A DNA stretch of 64,000 bases. Origin: Collinsella sp. AM33-4BH (lineage in GTDB: Bacteria > Actinomycetota > Coriobacteriia > Coriobacteriales > Coriobacteriaceae). The DNA is taken from NCBI RefSeq assembly GCF_003469205.1, contig NZ_QSIN01000003.1, forward strand, positions 89,519 through 153,518, given 5' to 3'. The notes beneath the pieces are model-generated. The model made no database searches. It was not told the origin of the DNA and worked only from the letters and a program-made list of their open reading frames with translations. Positions within the stretch are counted from its first letter, which is position 1, and each line of letters opens with the position of its first letter. Made by a program: the position numbers and the translations under genes. Shown in pieces: positions 1 to 8,618 of this stretch.

Positions 1-1
1 C

Positions 2-628
2 ATCAACGTGAACGTTACCGACGAGCCCTATACGCACGAGTATTCCGTCGAGACCTTTGGCACGGACTTTTTGTTCCGCGTGCGCCTGGACCTGGGCTTT
101 AAGGTCAACCAGCGCATCAACGCCTATCTGCGTCAGATCGTTGGCGACTTGATGACATCGGGTGAGCTGCCACCGCAGCATCACACCTACTCCATCTACG
201 AGACACGCGGCAACGTGGGCGACTTCCGTTTTTGCATGCTGCGCAAGATGCTTGCCCCCGAAACGGACATCAACCGCAACGACCACCGCGTGATGGCCAT
301 CAAGTACGCCGTCCGCCGCGCCTGCGGAAGCCCGGCACGCTGGTACGGTCTTGAGAACTCGGCGATCATCATCGAGTACGTGCCTCTCTTTGCCCGCATG
401 CGTCCGGCGGTTAAACTCGTACGCACCCATGTGCCGCTCGAGGTCCAGATCGAAGAAGCCGAGGAAATGGAAGTCGATATCTTCTCGGACGACCTGGTCA
501 ACGGCAACGAGGCCGGTAGGGACATGAACGTCGATCCCACCGAATTGCTCGAGAGCGTCGCCGATACGCCCGAACAGCAACTGCTCGACGGCCTCGAGAG
601 CGCCCAGCTCAACGACGCCAACTTCTAG
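2..628 (+). CDS. kup: Kup-family potassium uptake protein, C-terminal part (5' end outside window)
   Basis: This is the C-terminal cytoplasmic region of a KUP/HAK/KT potassium-proton symporter. The frame is open to the left edge, so the start and all membrane segments lie outside the window. The visible 208 residues begin with a V-N-V-T-D-E-P-Y stretch. That stretch, followed by an R-L-G-F-type segment, is typical of the family just after the last helix in Gram-positive Kup proteins. A G-D-F-R-F segment around residue 75 and an acidic tail (EEAEEMEVD) follow. The gene ends just ahead of a strong hairpin terminator. The family transports K+ at the cytoplasmic membrane. The assignment rests on recall of family sequence, not on a search. 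Confidence 0.75.
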   Translation: MNVNVTDEPYTHEYSVETFGTDFLFRVRLDLGFKVNQRINAYLRQIVGDLMTSGELPPQHHTYSIYETRGNVGDFRFCMLRKMLAPETDINRNDHRVMAIKYAVRRACGSPARWYGLENSAIIIEYVPLFARMRPAVKLVRTHVPLEVQIEEAEEMEVDIFSDDLVNGNEAGRDMNVDPTELLESVADTPEQQLLDGLESAQLNDANF

Positions 629-648
629 CGACGTCGCACATCAACGAC

Positions 649-690
649 AGCGCCCCTGCACCTCACAGGAGATGCAGGGGCGCTTTGCAT
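649..690 (+). terminator. Rho-independent terminator after kup
   Basis: A 12-bp GC-rich stem (AGCGCCCCTGCA with TGCAGGGGCGCT) and a 12-nt loop are followed by a T-containing tail. It sits between the convergent kup and bile salt hydrolase genes and probably serves kup. Confidence 0.8.
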
Positions 691-707
691 TTCAGTAAAG
701 CCCTCGG

Positions 708-1673
708 CTACGAACGACGCGGCTCGGGAACCACAAGCCTATCGGGGCTCGCGCCCTCGGCATCCATCAGGCTCACGTAGCGAATCGACGGATCCTCATA
801 CATCGCGTAGTAATAATTGCCTGTGCGCGCGCTAAAGCATCCGGTATAGATAGTCTTCTCGAACTTGCCATCGCCCATCCTGGACGCCCCCTCAATCATC
901 ACCACGCCCTCGAGTGAACGGAACATGCGGACGACGTTTTCGGTCTCGCTGTCTTTTTGCGGGTAATTGGCGTTGAGGTACGCTGCCTTTACAAAACGGC
1001 TCGGCGAATAGCAGTCGCCGGGAATGCCGCGCATGCCGGCACCGGCTCCATAGGGCTTAAGCTCGGCGCCACGCCACGTCGCCGTCTGCGGAAAATCGCT
1101 TGTGGCGGTGATATAAGTGCGTAGGTTTTCCATATGCCACGGGAAGGTGGGCTGATTGGCAAGGGTGTCGACCGGATCGTCGTATACATGCAGGCCGTCA
1201 GCCATCATCTCGACCACGATGCTACGCTGGCTGTCGCCGATAATCCAATGGAGCAGCGACACGCCCAGCCCCTCTCCGGCAGATTTGGCGACAATCACCG
1301 TGTCGCGCAGCGCGGCCTCGACCTCATCGACCGTCGAGAACGTCGCTGCCACCCACAGGGGAAACTCATAGGCCGCGATATTGGTCTTGCCGTCGACAGG
1401 GTCCTCGGCATACTCGGCATAACCCGGGAAATTGAGACCCGCCACGGCGAGGCCCGCATCGTTGCCGCAGTCGAAGAACATAGGGTAGTTCTTGTAATCG
1501 ATGCACATACCGATCACCGCGTGTGCCGCTGTCGTGTCGTCGATAAACGAATACGGAATGTGAAACCCGCGCGGCATCACGCGAACCTGTTGGCCGTAGT
1601 CAAAGCTCCAGTCGAGGTTGCGGCCCAGATACATGTTGCCGGAATTATCGGTAAATCGAATGCTCGTACACAT
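708..1673 (-). CDS. bsh: Bile salt hydrolase / choloylglycine hydrolase family (Ntn hydrolase)
   Basis: The protein belongs to the linear amide C-N hydrolase family that cleaves glycine- or taurine-conjugated bile salts, with penicillin V acylase as the alternative activity. I chose the ATG at 1673 because it places Cys at position 2, the N-terminal nucleophile exposed after Met removal, and because AGGAGG lies 4 nt upstream. Longer in-frame starts would hide this Cys. With this start the protein has 321 residues, normal for the family. The expected catalytic set is visible: Cys2, Arg18, Asp21, Asn81 (in A-G-L-N-F-P-G), Asn173 (A-N-Q-P-T-F) and Arg226 (S-P-S-R-F). No signal peptide is seen, so it is probably cytoplasmic. 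Bile salt versus penicillin V preference cannot be decided from sequence alone, but a gut origin favours bile salts. Confidence 0.85.
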   Translation of the reverse strand: MCTSIRFTDNSGNMYLGRNLDWSFDYGQQVRVMPRGFHIPYSFIDDTTAAHAVIGMCIDYKNYPMFFDCGNDAGLAVAGLNFPGYAEYAEDPVDGKTNIAAYEFPLWVAATFSTVDEVEAALRDTVIVAKSAGEGLGVSLLHWIIGDSQRSIVVEMMADGLHVYDDPVDTLANQPTFPWHMENLRTYITATSDFPQTATWRGAELKPYGAGAGMRGIPGDCYSPSRFVKAAYLNANYPQKDSETENVVRMFRSLEGVVMIEGASRMGDGKFEKTIYTGCFSARTGNYYYAMYEDPSIRYVSLMDAEGASPDRLVVPEPRRS

Positions 1674-1740
1674 AGCGCCTCCTAGCTTTACGTTCTTGCT
1701 AAGTTCATTGTCACCAAACAAAAAGGCGCTAAACACAAAA

Positions 1741-1780
1741 GCCCGGACATGACAACAATGTCACGCCCGGACCAAAAACG
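1741..1780 (-). terminator. Terminator hairpin downstream of the deformylase-like gene
   Basis: A near-perfect 14-bp stem (GCCCGGACATGACA with TGTCACGCCCGGAC, two wobble positions) with an ACAA loop is followed, on the minus strand, by a T-rich stretch. It separates the deformylase-like gene from the bile salt hydrolase gene on the same strand. Confidence 0.6.
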
Positions 1781-1804
1781 ACGAAGTGCGGTGCTGTGGT
1801 CGCC

Positions 1805-2224
1805 TTAGACAAGCTTGCCAAGACAGTGATCGATCATATGCTGGATCATCTGCGCCTCGAAGCCCACAAAGTCCTGCTTGCGCTCGCGCATCTTGCCGTC
1901 GACGATCTGGTCAAAGGCAACCTTGCACTTGATGTAGCGCGTGGACTTGGTGATCTCGTCGTGCGTCAGGCAGCTCTCCTCCATCTTGCTGGCGCCCAGG
2001 CCAAACACCAGACGAGGGTTGTAGAGCACGTGGGGCTCGCCGGCATCGTCCAAGTAGACGCAAACCTTCTTGGTAACGCCAATCTGGTTAGCGGCAAGGC
2101 AGCCGGCATCGTCGAGCGACTTGATGGTATCGATCAGGTCCTGAGCAACCGACCCGTCCTCGACGGTCGCAACCTCGCAACGCTGGGACAGGATAGCCTC
2201 GTCGTGGCAGAGCTCTTTAATCAT
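1805..2224 (-). CDS. Peptide deformylase-like protein lacking the catalytic Glu
   Basis: This 139-residue protein has the peptide deformylase fold signature in altered form. Motif 1 (GxGLAAxQ) reads G-C-L-A-A-N-Q with Gln47. Motif 2 (EGCLS) reads E-E-S-C-L-T with Cys85. Motif 3 (HExDH) reads H-M-I-D-H with His129 and His133. The three metal ligands (Cys85, His129, His133) are therefore present, but the general-base Glu of HExxH is Met130. Classical deformylation of N-formyl-Met should be lost or strongly reduced. The start is at 2224 because GGAGG lies 5 nt upstream; the ATG four codons earlier has no such site. It may be a divergent deformylase or a related metal-binding hydrolase. The gene is monocistronic, with a terminator-like hairpin after it. 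Confidence 0.7.
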   Translation of the reverse strand: MIKELCHDEAILSQRCEVATVEDGSVAQDLIDTIKSLDDAGCLAANQIGVTKKVCVYLDDAGEPHVLYNPRLVFGLGASKMEESCLTHDEITKSTRYIKCKVAFDQIVDGKMRERKQDFVGFEAQMIQHMIDHCLGKLV

Positions 2225-2417
2225 ACGTTCCTCCATAGGGGTCGTTGTAACCGCTTAAGTATACGGTACCTACACATTTTCATGCGAATAATACCGTCCG
2301 TCTGCTACAAAGCGCCGAACTTCAACACGCGAGGAACATCAACCTTTCAAAGGCGATATAGTAGGTGAGTTCGTGTCAATCGGCCTAAACTCGGGGCCGA
2401 ACAAGGAAAGGGTATGC

Positions 2418-3731
2418 ATGGACGAACTATTTCACGTCAGTGAGCGCAAGTCCACAATCGGGACCGAACTTCGCGCTGGACTGACAACATTCCTGGCGAT
2501 GGCCTACATCATCGCCGTCAACCCCGCAGTGCTCTCGGGCGCTGGCATCGATGCGGGAGCGCTCGCCTGCGCCACCTGCCTGGGCGCCGGCATCATGACC
2601 ATCTGCATGGGCATCTTCGCCAACCGCCCGCTCGCCTGCGCGTCGGGTCTGGGCATCAACGCCATGATCGCGGGCATCGCCACCACCATGTGCGGCGGCG
2701 ACTGGCACGTGGCCATGAGCGTTATCTTCCTCGAGGGTATCGTCATCTTGCTGCTCGTCCTGTGCGGCCTGCGCGAGGCCATCATGGACGCCATCCCCGT
2801 GGTCCTGCGCCACGCCATCTCGGTGGGTCTGGGCCTGTTTATCGCCATGATCGGCCTGTGCGACGCCGGCATCATCACCGCTGGCGCCGGTACGCTCGTC
2901 GGCCTGGGCGACATCGCCTCCCCCACCTTTATCGTCGGCATCATCTCCATCGTCGTGACGGTTGCCCTGGCTTCCCGCAACGTGCCGGGCTCGCTGCTCA
3001 TCGGCATCATCGTCGCCGTTATCGCCGGAATCCCGCTGGGCGTCACCCATGCGCCCGAGGGCCTCATCGCACCGCTCGACTTCTCGACCTTCGGCGCCCC
3101 GTTTGCCAGCACTGCCGACGGCAACCTTGCCATCGTGAAGGTCCTGACCGACCCGATGCTGCTCGTCGTTGCCTTCTCGCTGCTCATGAGCGACTTCTTC
3201 GACACCATGGGCACCGCGATGGCCGTCGCCAAGCAGGGCGAGTTCTTGACCGAGGACGGCAATGTCGAGGACATCCGTCCCATCCTGGTCGTCGACTCCG
3301 TGGCCGCTGCTGCCGGTGGCTTTATGGGCGTCTCCTCCATCACTACCTTCGTCGAGTCCACCTCTGGCGCTGCCGACGGTGGTCGCACGGGCCTCACCTC
3401 CGTCACCACCGGCGTGCTGTTCATTCTCGCCGCGTTCTTCTCCCCCATCGTCACCATCGTTTCCAGTGCCGCCACCTGCGGTGCTCTGGTCTACGTCGGC
3501 TACCTCATGATGAGCGAGGCCTCCGAGATCGACTGGTCCGACGTGTCGCAGGGCTTCCCGGCGTTCATGATCGTCGCCGGCGTGCCCTTCACCTACTCCA
3601 TCTCTGCCGGCATTGGCCTGGGCTTTATCGCCTACGTGATCGTCGCGCTCTTTAAGGGCGAGGCCTCCAAGATCAAGCCGCTCATGTGGATCGCAGCCCT
3701 TGCCTTCCTCGTCTACTTCTTTGTAGCGTAA
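2418..3731 (+). CDS. Guanine/hypoxanthine-type NCS2 permease (AzgA/PbuG family)
   Basis: This 437-residue, very hydrophobic protein has about 12 predicted membrane segments. The opening segment (G-L-T-T-F-L-A-M-A-Y-I with N-P following) and the D-F-F-D-T-M-G-T and E-S-T-S-G-A-A-D-G-G-R-T-G segments are hallmarks of the AzgA/PbuG branch of nucleobase-cation symporters, which import guanine, hypoxanthine or adenine. The start is the ATG at 2418, preceded by AAGGAAAGG. The GTG at 2373 is less likely. No purine-riboswitch core is obvious in the 190 bp upstream. The last codons and the terminator of this gene were copied into the tandem duplication that follows, and a second copy of this 3' end lies near 5741. 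Confidence 0.85.
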   Translation: MDELFHVSERKSTIGTELRAGLTTFLAMAYIIAVNPAVLSGAGIDAGALACATCLGAGIMTICMGIFANRPLACASGLGINAMIAGIATTMCGGDWHVAMSVIFLEGIVILLLVLCGLREAIMDAIPVVLRHAISVGLGLFIAMIGLCDAGIITAGAGTLVGLGDIASPTFIVGIISIVVTVALASRNVPGSLLIGIIVAVIAGIPLGVTHAPEGLIAPLDFSTFGAPFASTADGNLAIVKVLTDPMLLVVAFSLLMSDFFDTMGTAMAVAKQGEFLTEDGNVEDIRPILVVDSVAAAAGGFMGVSSITTFVESTSGAADGGRTGLTSVTTGVLFILAAFFSPIVTIVSSAATCGALVYVGYLMMSEASEIDWSDVSQGFPAFMIVAGVPFTYSISAGIGLGFIAYVIVALFKGEASKIKPLMWIAALAFLVYFFVA

Positions 3732-3757
3732 CGGCAAAGCTGCCAAAGCAGAACACC

Positions 3758-3800
3758 AAAGCGCGGAGTCGCATCGAGCGGCTCCGCGCTTTTCTTTTAA
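3758..3800 (+). terminator. Terminator after the purine permease (copy 1)
   Basis: The stem AAAGCGCGGAG pairs with CTCCGCGCTTT across a roughly 16-nt loop and is followed by TCTTTT. A diverged copy lies at 5813-5850, inside the duplicated unit. Confidence 0.75.
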
Positions 3801-3938
3801 AGCCAGGCACCGCACGGACGCGCGATGTATTGCCTCCCAAGTTTTGGACATTTTGCCCTCCAAACGGCACTACCGCCGGCTACATCCTGCAGATATGCTG
3901 GGCGTAATCGCATAGGCCCTATGAGGATGGGAGTAACC

Positions 3939-5719
3939 ATGGCCGCCTTGTTCACGACCCCCAAGCGCAATGATAAAACCTCAGGAGCCCATTTTGTCGA
4001 GCCCGACGTGCACCGTCGCACGCTGCTCGCGCACGGCAGCTGGCGCCGCGTGACGCGCCGCATCGTCTGCGGCCTGGCCTGCGCGCTCACGGTAAGTTCG
4101 CTGCTCATGCCGAGCGTCTCGCTCGCGGCGGAGTGGATGGACGTCGGCGGCACCCAGTACAACGCCGGCACCGCGGCGGGCGACGCCGCCGGCACCTGGA
4201 GCTGGGACGGCGCCGACGATATGAAGCTCAACGGCTATGACGGCGGTGCGATCCAGGCTGCGGGCAAGCTCAACATTGCCTACGAGGGAAAGAACACCGT
4301 GAAAACCGAGCCCGATTACACCGGAGCCGCCATCAAGGCGCAGGATGGCACTAGCCAGAAAGCAGAGTTGAACATAACGAGCTCGAATAGCACGGATGAG
4401 CTCAATGTGACAGCTGAGGCCGATGCAATTAAATCCACAGGCGACCTCTCCATTTCTGGCCCAGGCACTGTGAACACCACAAGCACTACTTCCGACGGAA
4501 TTGAGGCAAAGGGCGATCTCTCTATCACGGGCTCGGGCACCGTGAATGCAACGGGCGGTACCGAAGGCATCCAATCCAAGGGCAAGACCACCATCGATTC
4601 CTCTGGCACAGTGATCGCTAAAGGAAGCGAAGGTTACGGCATCGCCGCGGGCAGTGACCGATCATCAAAGGCGGTGGCAAGGTAGAAGCAAGCTCGATAG
4701 AAGAAGCGGCGATTTGGGCTGACGGCAACATCGACATCTCGGGCGGCAGCCAGGTCGAGGCAAGCTCCCAGGGAGATCTTGCCGTCGACGCTGAGGGTAG
4801 TCTCGCGGTCACGAACGCCTCCCTTGACGCAAGCGGTGTTGAATATGGTGTCTATGCCTACAAGGGCGTTACGCTCGATCACGCGACCGTGACGGTCCGC
4901 ACAAGCGCGAGCGGCGGCCAGGCCATCGCCCTCATCACTGACGGGGACGACATCGTCATCAAGAATGGTTCCATCGTGGACGCGTTCGCAGAAGGCAAAT
5001 TCTCGGTTGCAATCTCTACCAGAAACCACCAGCCAAACGTCGCTGGCGGCCACATCTACATCAGCGACTCCGTTGTTAAGGCTATAGCCCGCTATGTCGA
5101 GACCGGTGGCGATGGCCCCGATCACTACAGCAACGACCAAAGCGGCGAGGTCATCCCTGAGCCTAGGGGTCTGAACATCGGTATCTTCGCCCAGACCTAC
5201 GAGGGCATCACGCCCGCGAGTATCTCGATCGTCCGCAGCAAGCTCACGGCCGAGGGAGACACGGCGGCAATCTTCGCTCTTGCCATAAGCGAGGATGACA
5301 AGGCGATCGGCACCATCGAGATCGAAGGCGCTCCCATCCAGACGCCCGCAGGCGGCAAGATCATTAACTATCGCTACGAAGAAGAGTGCGGCCCCAGCAT
5401 CTCCTACGAGGCAGGTCAAACCATCGGCACGGGCGACGCCACGATCGACTCCCCCTATGACGCCGCTGTCGCCAAGAGCACGGCCATCGTGCCTCCCGAG
5501 GAGATCAAACCCGAGGAGAAGCCCGGCGAGACCAAGCCGGGTTCCAAGTCCGAGGGCACGAAGACGACCAAGACCGTTGCGGCTGCAACCGCGGGAGCCA
5601 AAACCACCGGCATCCTCGCCGCAACCGGCGACACCTCGAGCGCGGCCATCATAGCGACCGCCCTTGTAGGAACGGCCGCTATCGTCACAGGCGCCCTGGC
5701 GAGTCGCAAACGCTCGTAA
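3939..5719 (+). pseudogene. Cell-wall surface protein, copy 1 of a tandem pair, one-base frameshift
   Basis: This copy is closely related to the intact gene at 5991-7688. It encodes a long basic N-terminal segment, a signal peptide ending S-V-S-L-A-A, a repetitive Gly/Asn/Thr-rich beta-helix-like region, a Pro/Lys/Glu-rich stretch and a sorting-type tail (L-A-A-T-G-D, hydrophobic helix, R-K-R-S). The start ATG at 3939 has GGAG upstream. The first frame runs to a TAG at 4683-4685. Alignment with the paralogue shows that one base has been lost near 4656-4661: S-D-L-[TI]-I-K-G-G-G resumes in the next frame, which stays open to 5719. As read, only a 248-residue fragment without anchor would be secreted. 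No homopolymer is present at the break, so simple phase variation is unlikely; mutation or assembly error remain possible. Confidence 0.75.
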
Positions 5720-5812
5720 ACACTTTTTCGCACAGGACGGGTGGGTCGCAGCCCTTGCCTTCCCCGTCTACTTCTTCGTAGCGTAAGGGCAAGGCTGCAA
5801 AAGCTGAACAAT

Positions 5813-5850
5813 AAAGCGCGGAGTCGCCATGCGGCCCCGCGCTTTTCTTT
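5813..5850 (+). terminator. Terminator (copy 2, within duplicated unit)
   Basis: The stem AAAGCGCGG pairs with CCGCGCTTT and is followed by TCTTTT. It is a diverged copy of the hairpin at 3758-3800 and follows the frameshifted surface gene. Confidence 0.65.
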
Positions 5851-5990
5851 TAACGTCGGTCCCTGCGCCGGCGTGCGGCCTATTTCTCCCCCATTTTGGC
5901 CATTTTGCCCTCCAAACGGCACTACCGCCGGCAACATCCAGCAGATACGCTGAACCTAGCCGTATAGGCCCTATGAGAACGGGAGCAACC

Positions 5991-7688
5991 ATGGCAGCCT
6001 TGTTCACGACCCCCAAACGCAATGACGCTACCGCCGGAACCCATGTTGCCGAACCCGACGTTCGCCGTCGCATAGGACTCGCGCACGGCAGCTGGCGCCG
6101 CGTGACGCGCCGCATCGTCGCGGGCGCCGTGTGCGCGCTCACGGTGAGCTCGCTGCTCATGCCGAGCGTCTCGCTCGCAGCGGAATGGGTCAAGGTCGGC
6201 GGCAACAAGTACAACACCGCGGCGAGCGACGAGGCCGGTACCTGGTCGTGGGACGGCGCCGACGACTTGAAGCTCAACAACTATAACGGCGGCGAGATCC
6301 AGGCCGCAGGCAAGCTCAACGTGAATTACTCGGGAACCAACATCGTCACTGCCGAATGGATCGAAAGCATCAACGTTTCTCATGGCACTAACGAGAATGC
6401 CGAGCTCAATATCCAAGGCGACGCGGGCAGCACGCTCAGCGTGACATCTACTGAGGACGCTATCCTCTCCACGGGTAATATCAACATCGACGGAGCCGGA
6501 TCCGTCAACGCCACGAGCACTGGGTTTGATGCCATCAATGCCGGGGGTGATCTCGCTATCAAAGGTTCGGGCAACGTCAACGCCACGGGTGCATCGGATG
6601 GCATCAGGGCAAACGGCAATATCACGATTGACGACAGCGGAGCCGTCACCGCCAGGGCTACCGAGGACAAGGGTATTGGAACCGACAAGGACCTCACCAT
6701 CAAGGGTGGCGGGACGGTCGAGGCAAGCTCCGAGAAAGACGCTGCCGTCGAGGCCAAGGGCAGCCTCGCAGCCACAAACGCCTCCCTCAACGTAAACGGT
6801 GTTGAATATGGCGTCTATGCCCACAAGGGCATCACCCTCGATCATGCAAACGTGACGGTCCGTGCAGGTAAAGGCAGATACGGTGGCGCCATCGCCCTCT
6901 TCACCTACCAGGACGACATCGTCGTCAAGAACGGCTCCACCGTGGACGCGTTTGCGGAAGGTGAGGTTTCGGCTGCATTCTCCACCAGAAACGATCGACC
7001 CAACGAGGAGGGTGGCCACATCTACATCAGCGACTCCGTTGTCAAGGCCATAGCCCGCTATGTCGAGAACGGCGACGGCCCCATCCCCTACAGCGAAAAC
7101 CAAGATGGTGAGACGAGCCCCGAGCCCCAAGGCGAGAACATCGGCATCATCGCCCAGACCAGCGAGGGCGTCACACCCGCAGCCATCTCGATCATCCGCA
7201 GCAAGGTAACGGCCGAAGGAGATACAGCGGCAATCTTTGCCCGTGCCATGAGCGCTGACGGCAAGACAATCGGCACCATCAAGATTGAGAACGCCGCCAT
7301 CCAGACGCCCGAAGGCGGCAAGGTCATTGACTATCGCAAGCTCCGTAACGGCATCTACGAGGCAGGCCAAGCCATCGGCACGGGCGACGCTGTGATCGAC
7401 TCCCCCTATAACGAAGCTGTCGCCAAGAGCATGGTCATCGCACCTCCCGAGGTAGCCAAGCCGGAAGACCCCAAGCCCGACGAGACCAAGCCCGCGGAGT
7501 CCAAGCAGGACCCCAAGCCCGAGGGCGCAAAGACGACCAAGACCGTTGCGGTTGCAACCACGAAGGCCAAGGCCACCGGCGTGCTCGCGGCAACCGGCGA
7601 CACCTCGGGTGCGGCCATCGTGGCAACCGTCCTTGCGGGAACAGCCGCTATCGCCGCAGGCACCATGGCGAGCCGCAAACGCTCGTAG
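5991..7688 (+). CDS. Sortase-type cell-wall surface protein with beta-helix-like repeats, intact copy
   Basis: The 565-residue protein is probably exported and wall-anchored. Residues 1-64 form a long basic n-region with R-R-V-T-R-R and a hydrophobic helix ending S-V-S-L-A-A-E, which looks like a signal peptide. From about 65 to 490 the sequence is a series of short repeats of the type I-x-G-x-G-x-V-x-A with D-G/N-G turns. This resembles parallel beta-helix carbohydrate-binding proteins (Cthe_2159-like), a resemblance I judge by eye only. A Pro/Lys/Glu-rich spacer follows, then L-A-A-T-G-D, a hydrophobic helix and R-K-R-S. L-A-A-T-G fits the LxxTG pattern but lacks the usual Pro. The start ATG at 5991 has GGGAG upstream. 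No sortase gene is in the window. The ligand is unknown. Confidence 0.75.
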   Translation: MAALFTTPKRNDATAGTHVAEPDVRRRIGLAHGSWRRVTRRIVAGAVCALTVSSLLMPSVSLAAEWVKVGGNKYNTAASDEAGTWSWDGADDLKLNNYNGGEIQAAGKLNVNYSGTNIVTAEWIESINVSHGTNENAELNIQGDAGSTLSVTSTEDAILSTGNINIDGAGSVNATSTGFDAINAGGDLAIKGSGNVNATGASDGIRANGNITIDDSGAVTARATEDKGIGTDKDLTIKGGGTVEASSEKDAAVEAKGSLAATNASLNVNGVEYGVYAHKGITLDHANVTVRAGKGRYGGAIALFTYQDDIVVKNGSTVDAFAEGEVSAAFSTRNDRPNEEGGHIYISDSVVKAIARYVENGDGPIPYSENQDGETSPEPQGENIGIIAQTSEGVTPAAISIIRSKVTAEGDTAAIFARAMSADGKTIGTIKIENAAIQTPEGGKVIDYRKLRNGIYEAGQAIGTGDAVIDSPYNEAVAKSMVIAPPEVAKPEDPKPDETKPAESKQDPKPEGAKTTKTVAVATTKAKATGVLAATGDTSGAAIVATVLAGTAAIAAGTMASRKRS

Positions 7689-7745
7689 ACGCCTCTGCGC
7701 ACATGGCAGCTCCCGCGAAGGCCCCGAGTCCCAGGACCGTTTAAC

Positions 7746-7786
7746 AACGCCACCGCCGAGCTCCCCTCCGGCGGTGGCGTTTTCCA
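7746..7786 (+). terminator. Terminator after the surface protein pair
   Basis: A perfect 13-bp stem (AACGCCACCGCCG with CGGCGGTGGCGTT) is followed by TTTCC. It closes the duplicated surface-protein locus. Confidence 0.8.
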
Positions 7787-7895
7787 TATGCGTCCGCAGG
7801 GTATGCACGAGATTGTCTTTTGTCTAGCCCAACCTGCATGAGCCGGCGTGCGACAATGGGGGCCGTCGATATCACAACGCCGAGAGAAGCCCGTC

Positions 7896-8561
7896 ATGGA
7901 AGCGCATCAAAAGCAGATAACCGTTCATGCACAGCATGCCGAAAGCGCACCAGTCATCTATCTTCCCGTGGTCATGGGCGACGGCGCGGAGGTTTATGAA
8001 CGCTGCCGAGAGCTCAACTGCCCGCCCTTCACGCTTGTCGGCATTGGCAGCCTCAACTGGAATCGCGAGCTGAGCCCCTGGGGATGCGACGGAACCGTGC
8101 GCGATGCCGAGCCCTTTGGCGGTCAGGCTTCCGGATTTCTCGATGAGCTGTTGAACTGGATAATCCCAGAGGCCGAGTCGTCGCTTCCTCAGCCGCCCAC
8201 CTGGCGCGGCATTGCCGGCTACTCGCTCGCGGGCCTCTTCGCGCTCTGGTCCCTCTGGCAAACCGACGCCTTTAGCCGCGCCGCAAGCGCATCGGGGTCG
8301 TTGTGGTTTCCCGACTTTGTCGATCGCGCCAGCACGGCCCCTTTTGCCGGCAACCCGCAGGCCGTCTATCTGTCACTCGGCAAAAAGGAGACCAAGACAC
8401 CCAACCGCATGATGCGGCATGTACTCGACGACACACGCGCGATGGAAGCGTTGCTCGTCGCGCGCGGCATTCCAACAACGCTGGAGCTCAACCCCGGCAA
8501 TCACTTTGCCCAAACCGATCTGCGCATGGCACGTGGCATCCACTGGATATTGACGCATTAA
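7896..8561 (+). CDS. Alpha/beta hydrolase, putative esterase
   Basis: This 221-residue protein carries the nucleophile elbow G-Y-S-L-A-G around residue 106 and a late G-N-H-F containing the probable catalytic His. Together with W-N-R-E-L-S-P-W near residue 54, this matches the putative esterase group (Fes/IroE and YbbA-like, COG2819). Those enzymes hydrolyse siderophore or simple acyl esters. There is no signal peptide, so it is likely cytoplasmic. I prefer the ATG at 7896 over the in-frame ATG 16 codons earlier because the family homology begins there; the ribosome binding site (GAGAGAAG) is only moderate. The gene stands alone between two terminators. Substrate unknown. Confidence 0.7.
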   Translation: MEAHQKQITVHAQHAESAPVIYLPVVMGDGAEVYERCRELNCPPFTLVGIGSLNWNRELSPWGCDGTVRDAEPFGGQASGFLDELLNWIIPEAESSLPQPPTWRGIAGYSLAGLFALWSLWQTDAFSRAASASGSLWFPDFVDRASTAPFAGNPQAVYLSLGKKETKTPNRMMRHVLDDTRAMEALLVARGIPTTLELNPGNHFAQTDLRMARGIHWILTH

Positions 8562-8598
8562 AAATGACGCCCGCGCGTACGCATGGGCGCCATTTTTT
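8561..8598. terminator. Bidirectional terminator between convergent genes
   Basis: A hairpin with AAAATG-A-CGCCC pairing to GGGCG-C-CATTTTTT has A-rich and T-rich flanks. It lies between the convergent esterase and uracil permease genes and can serve both. Confidence 0.65.
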
Positions 8599-8618
8599 GA
8601 TTCAGCTGGACGCAGTTG

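Noticed and set aside
2237..2417. Purine riboswitch upstream of the AzgA-type permease
   Set aside because: No conserved aptamer loops could be found by eye in the leader.
2427..3863. 478-codon ORF antisense to the purine permease, and similar long antisense frames at 5922-7808, 28500-30128, 45004-46707 and 47077-48666
   Set aside because: They are opposite to clearly homologous genes, have Arg/His/Ala/Gly-biased composition and lack ribosome binding sites. They are by-products of high GC content.
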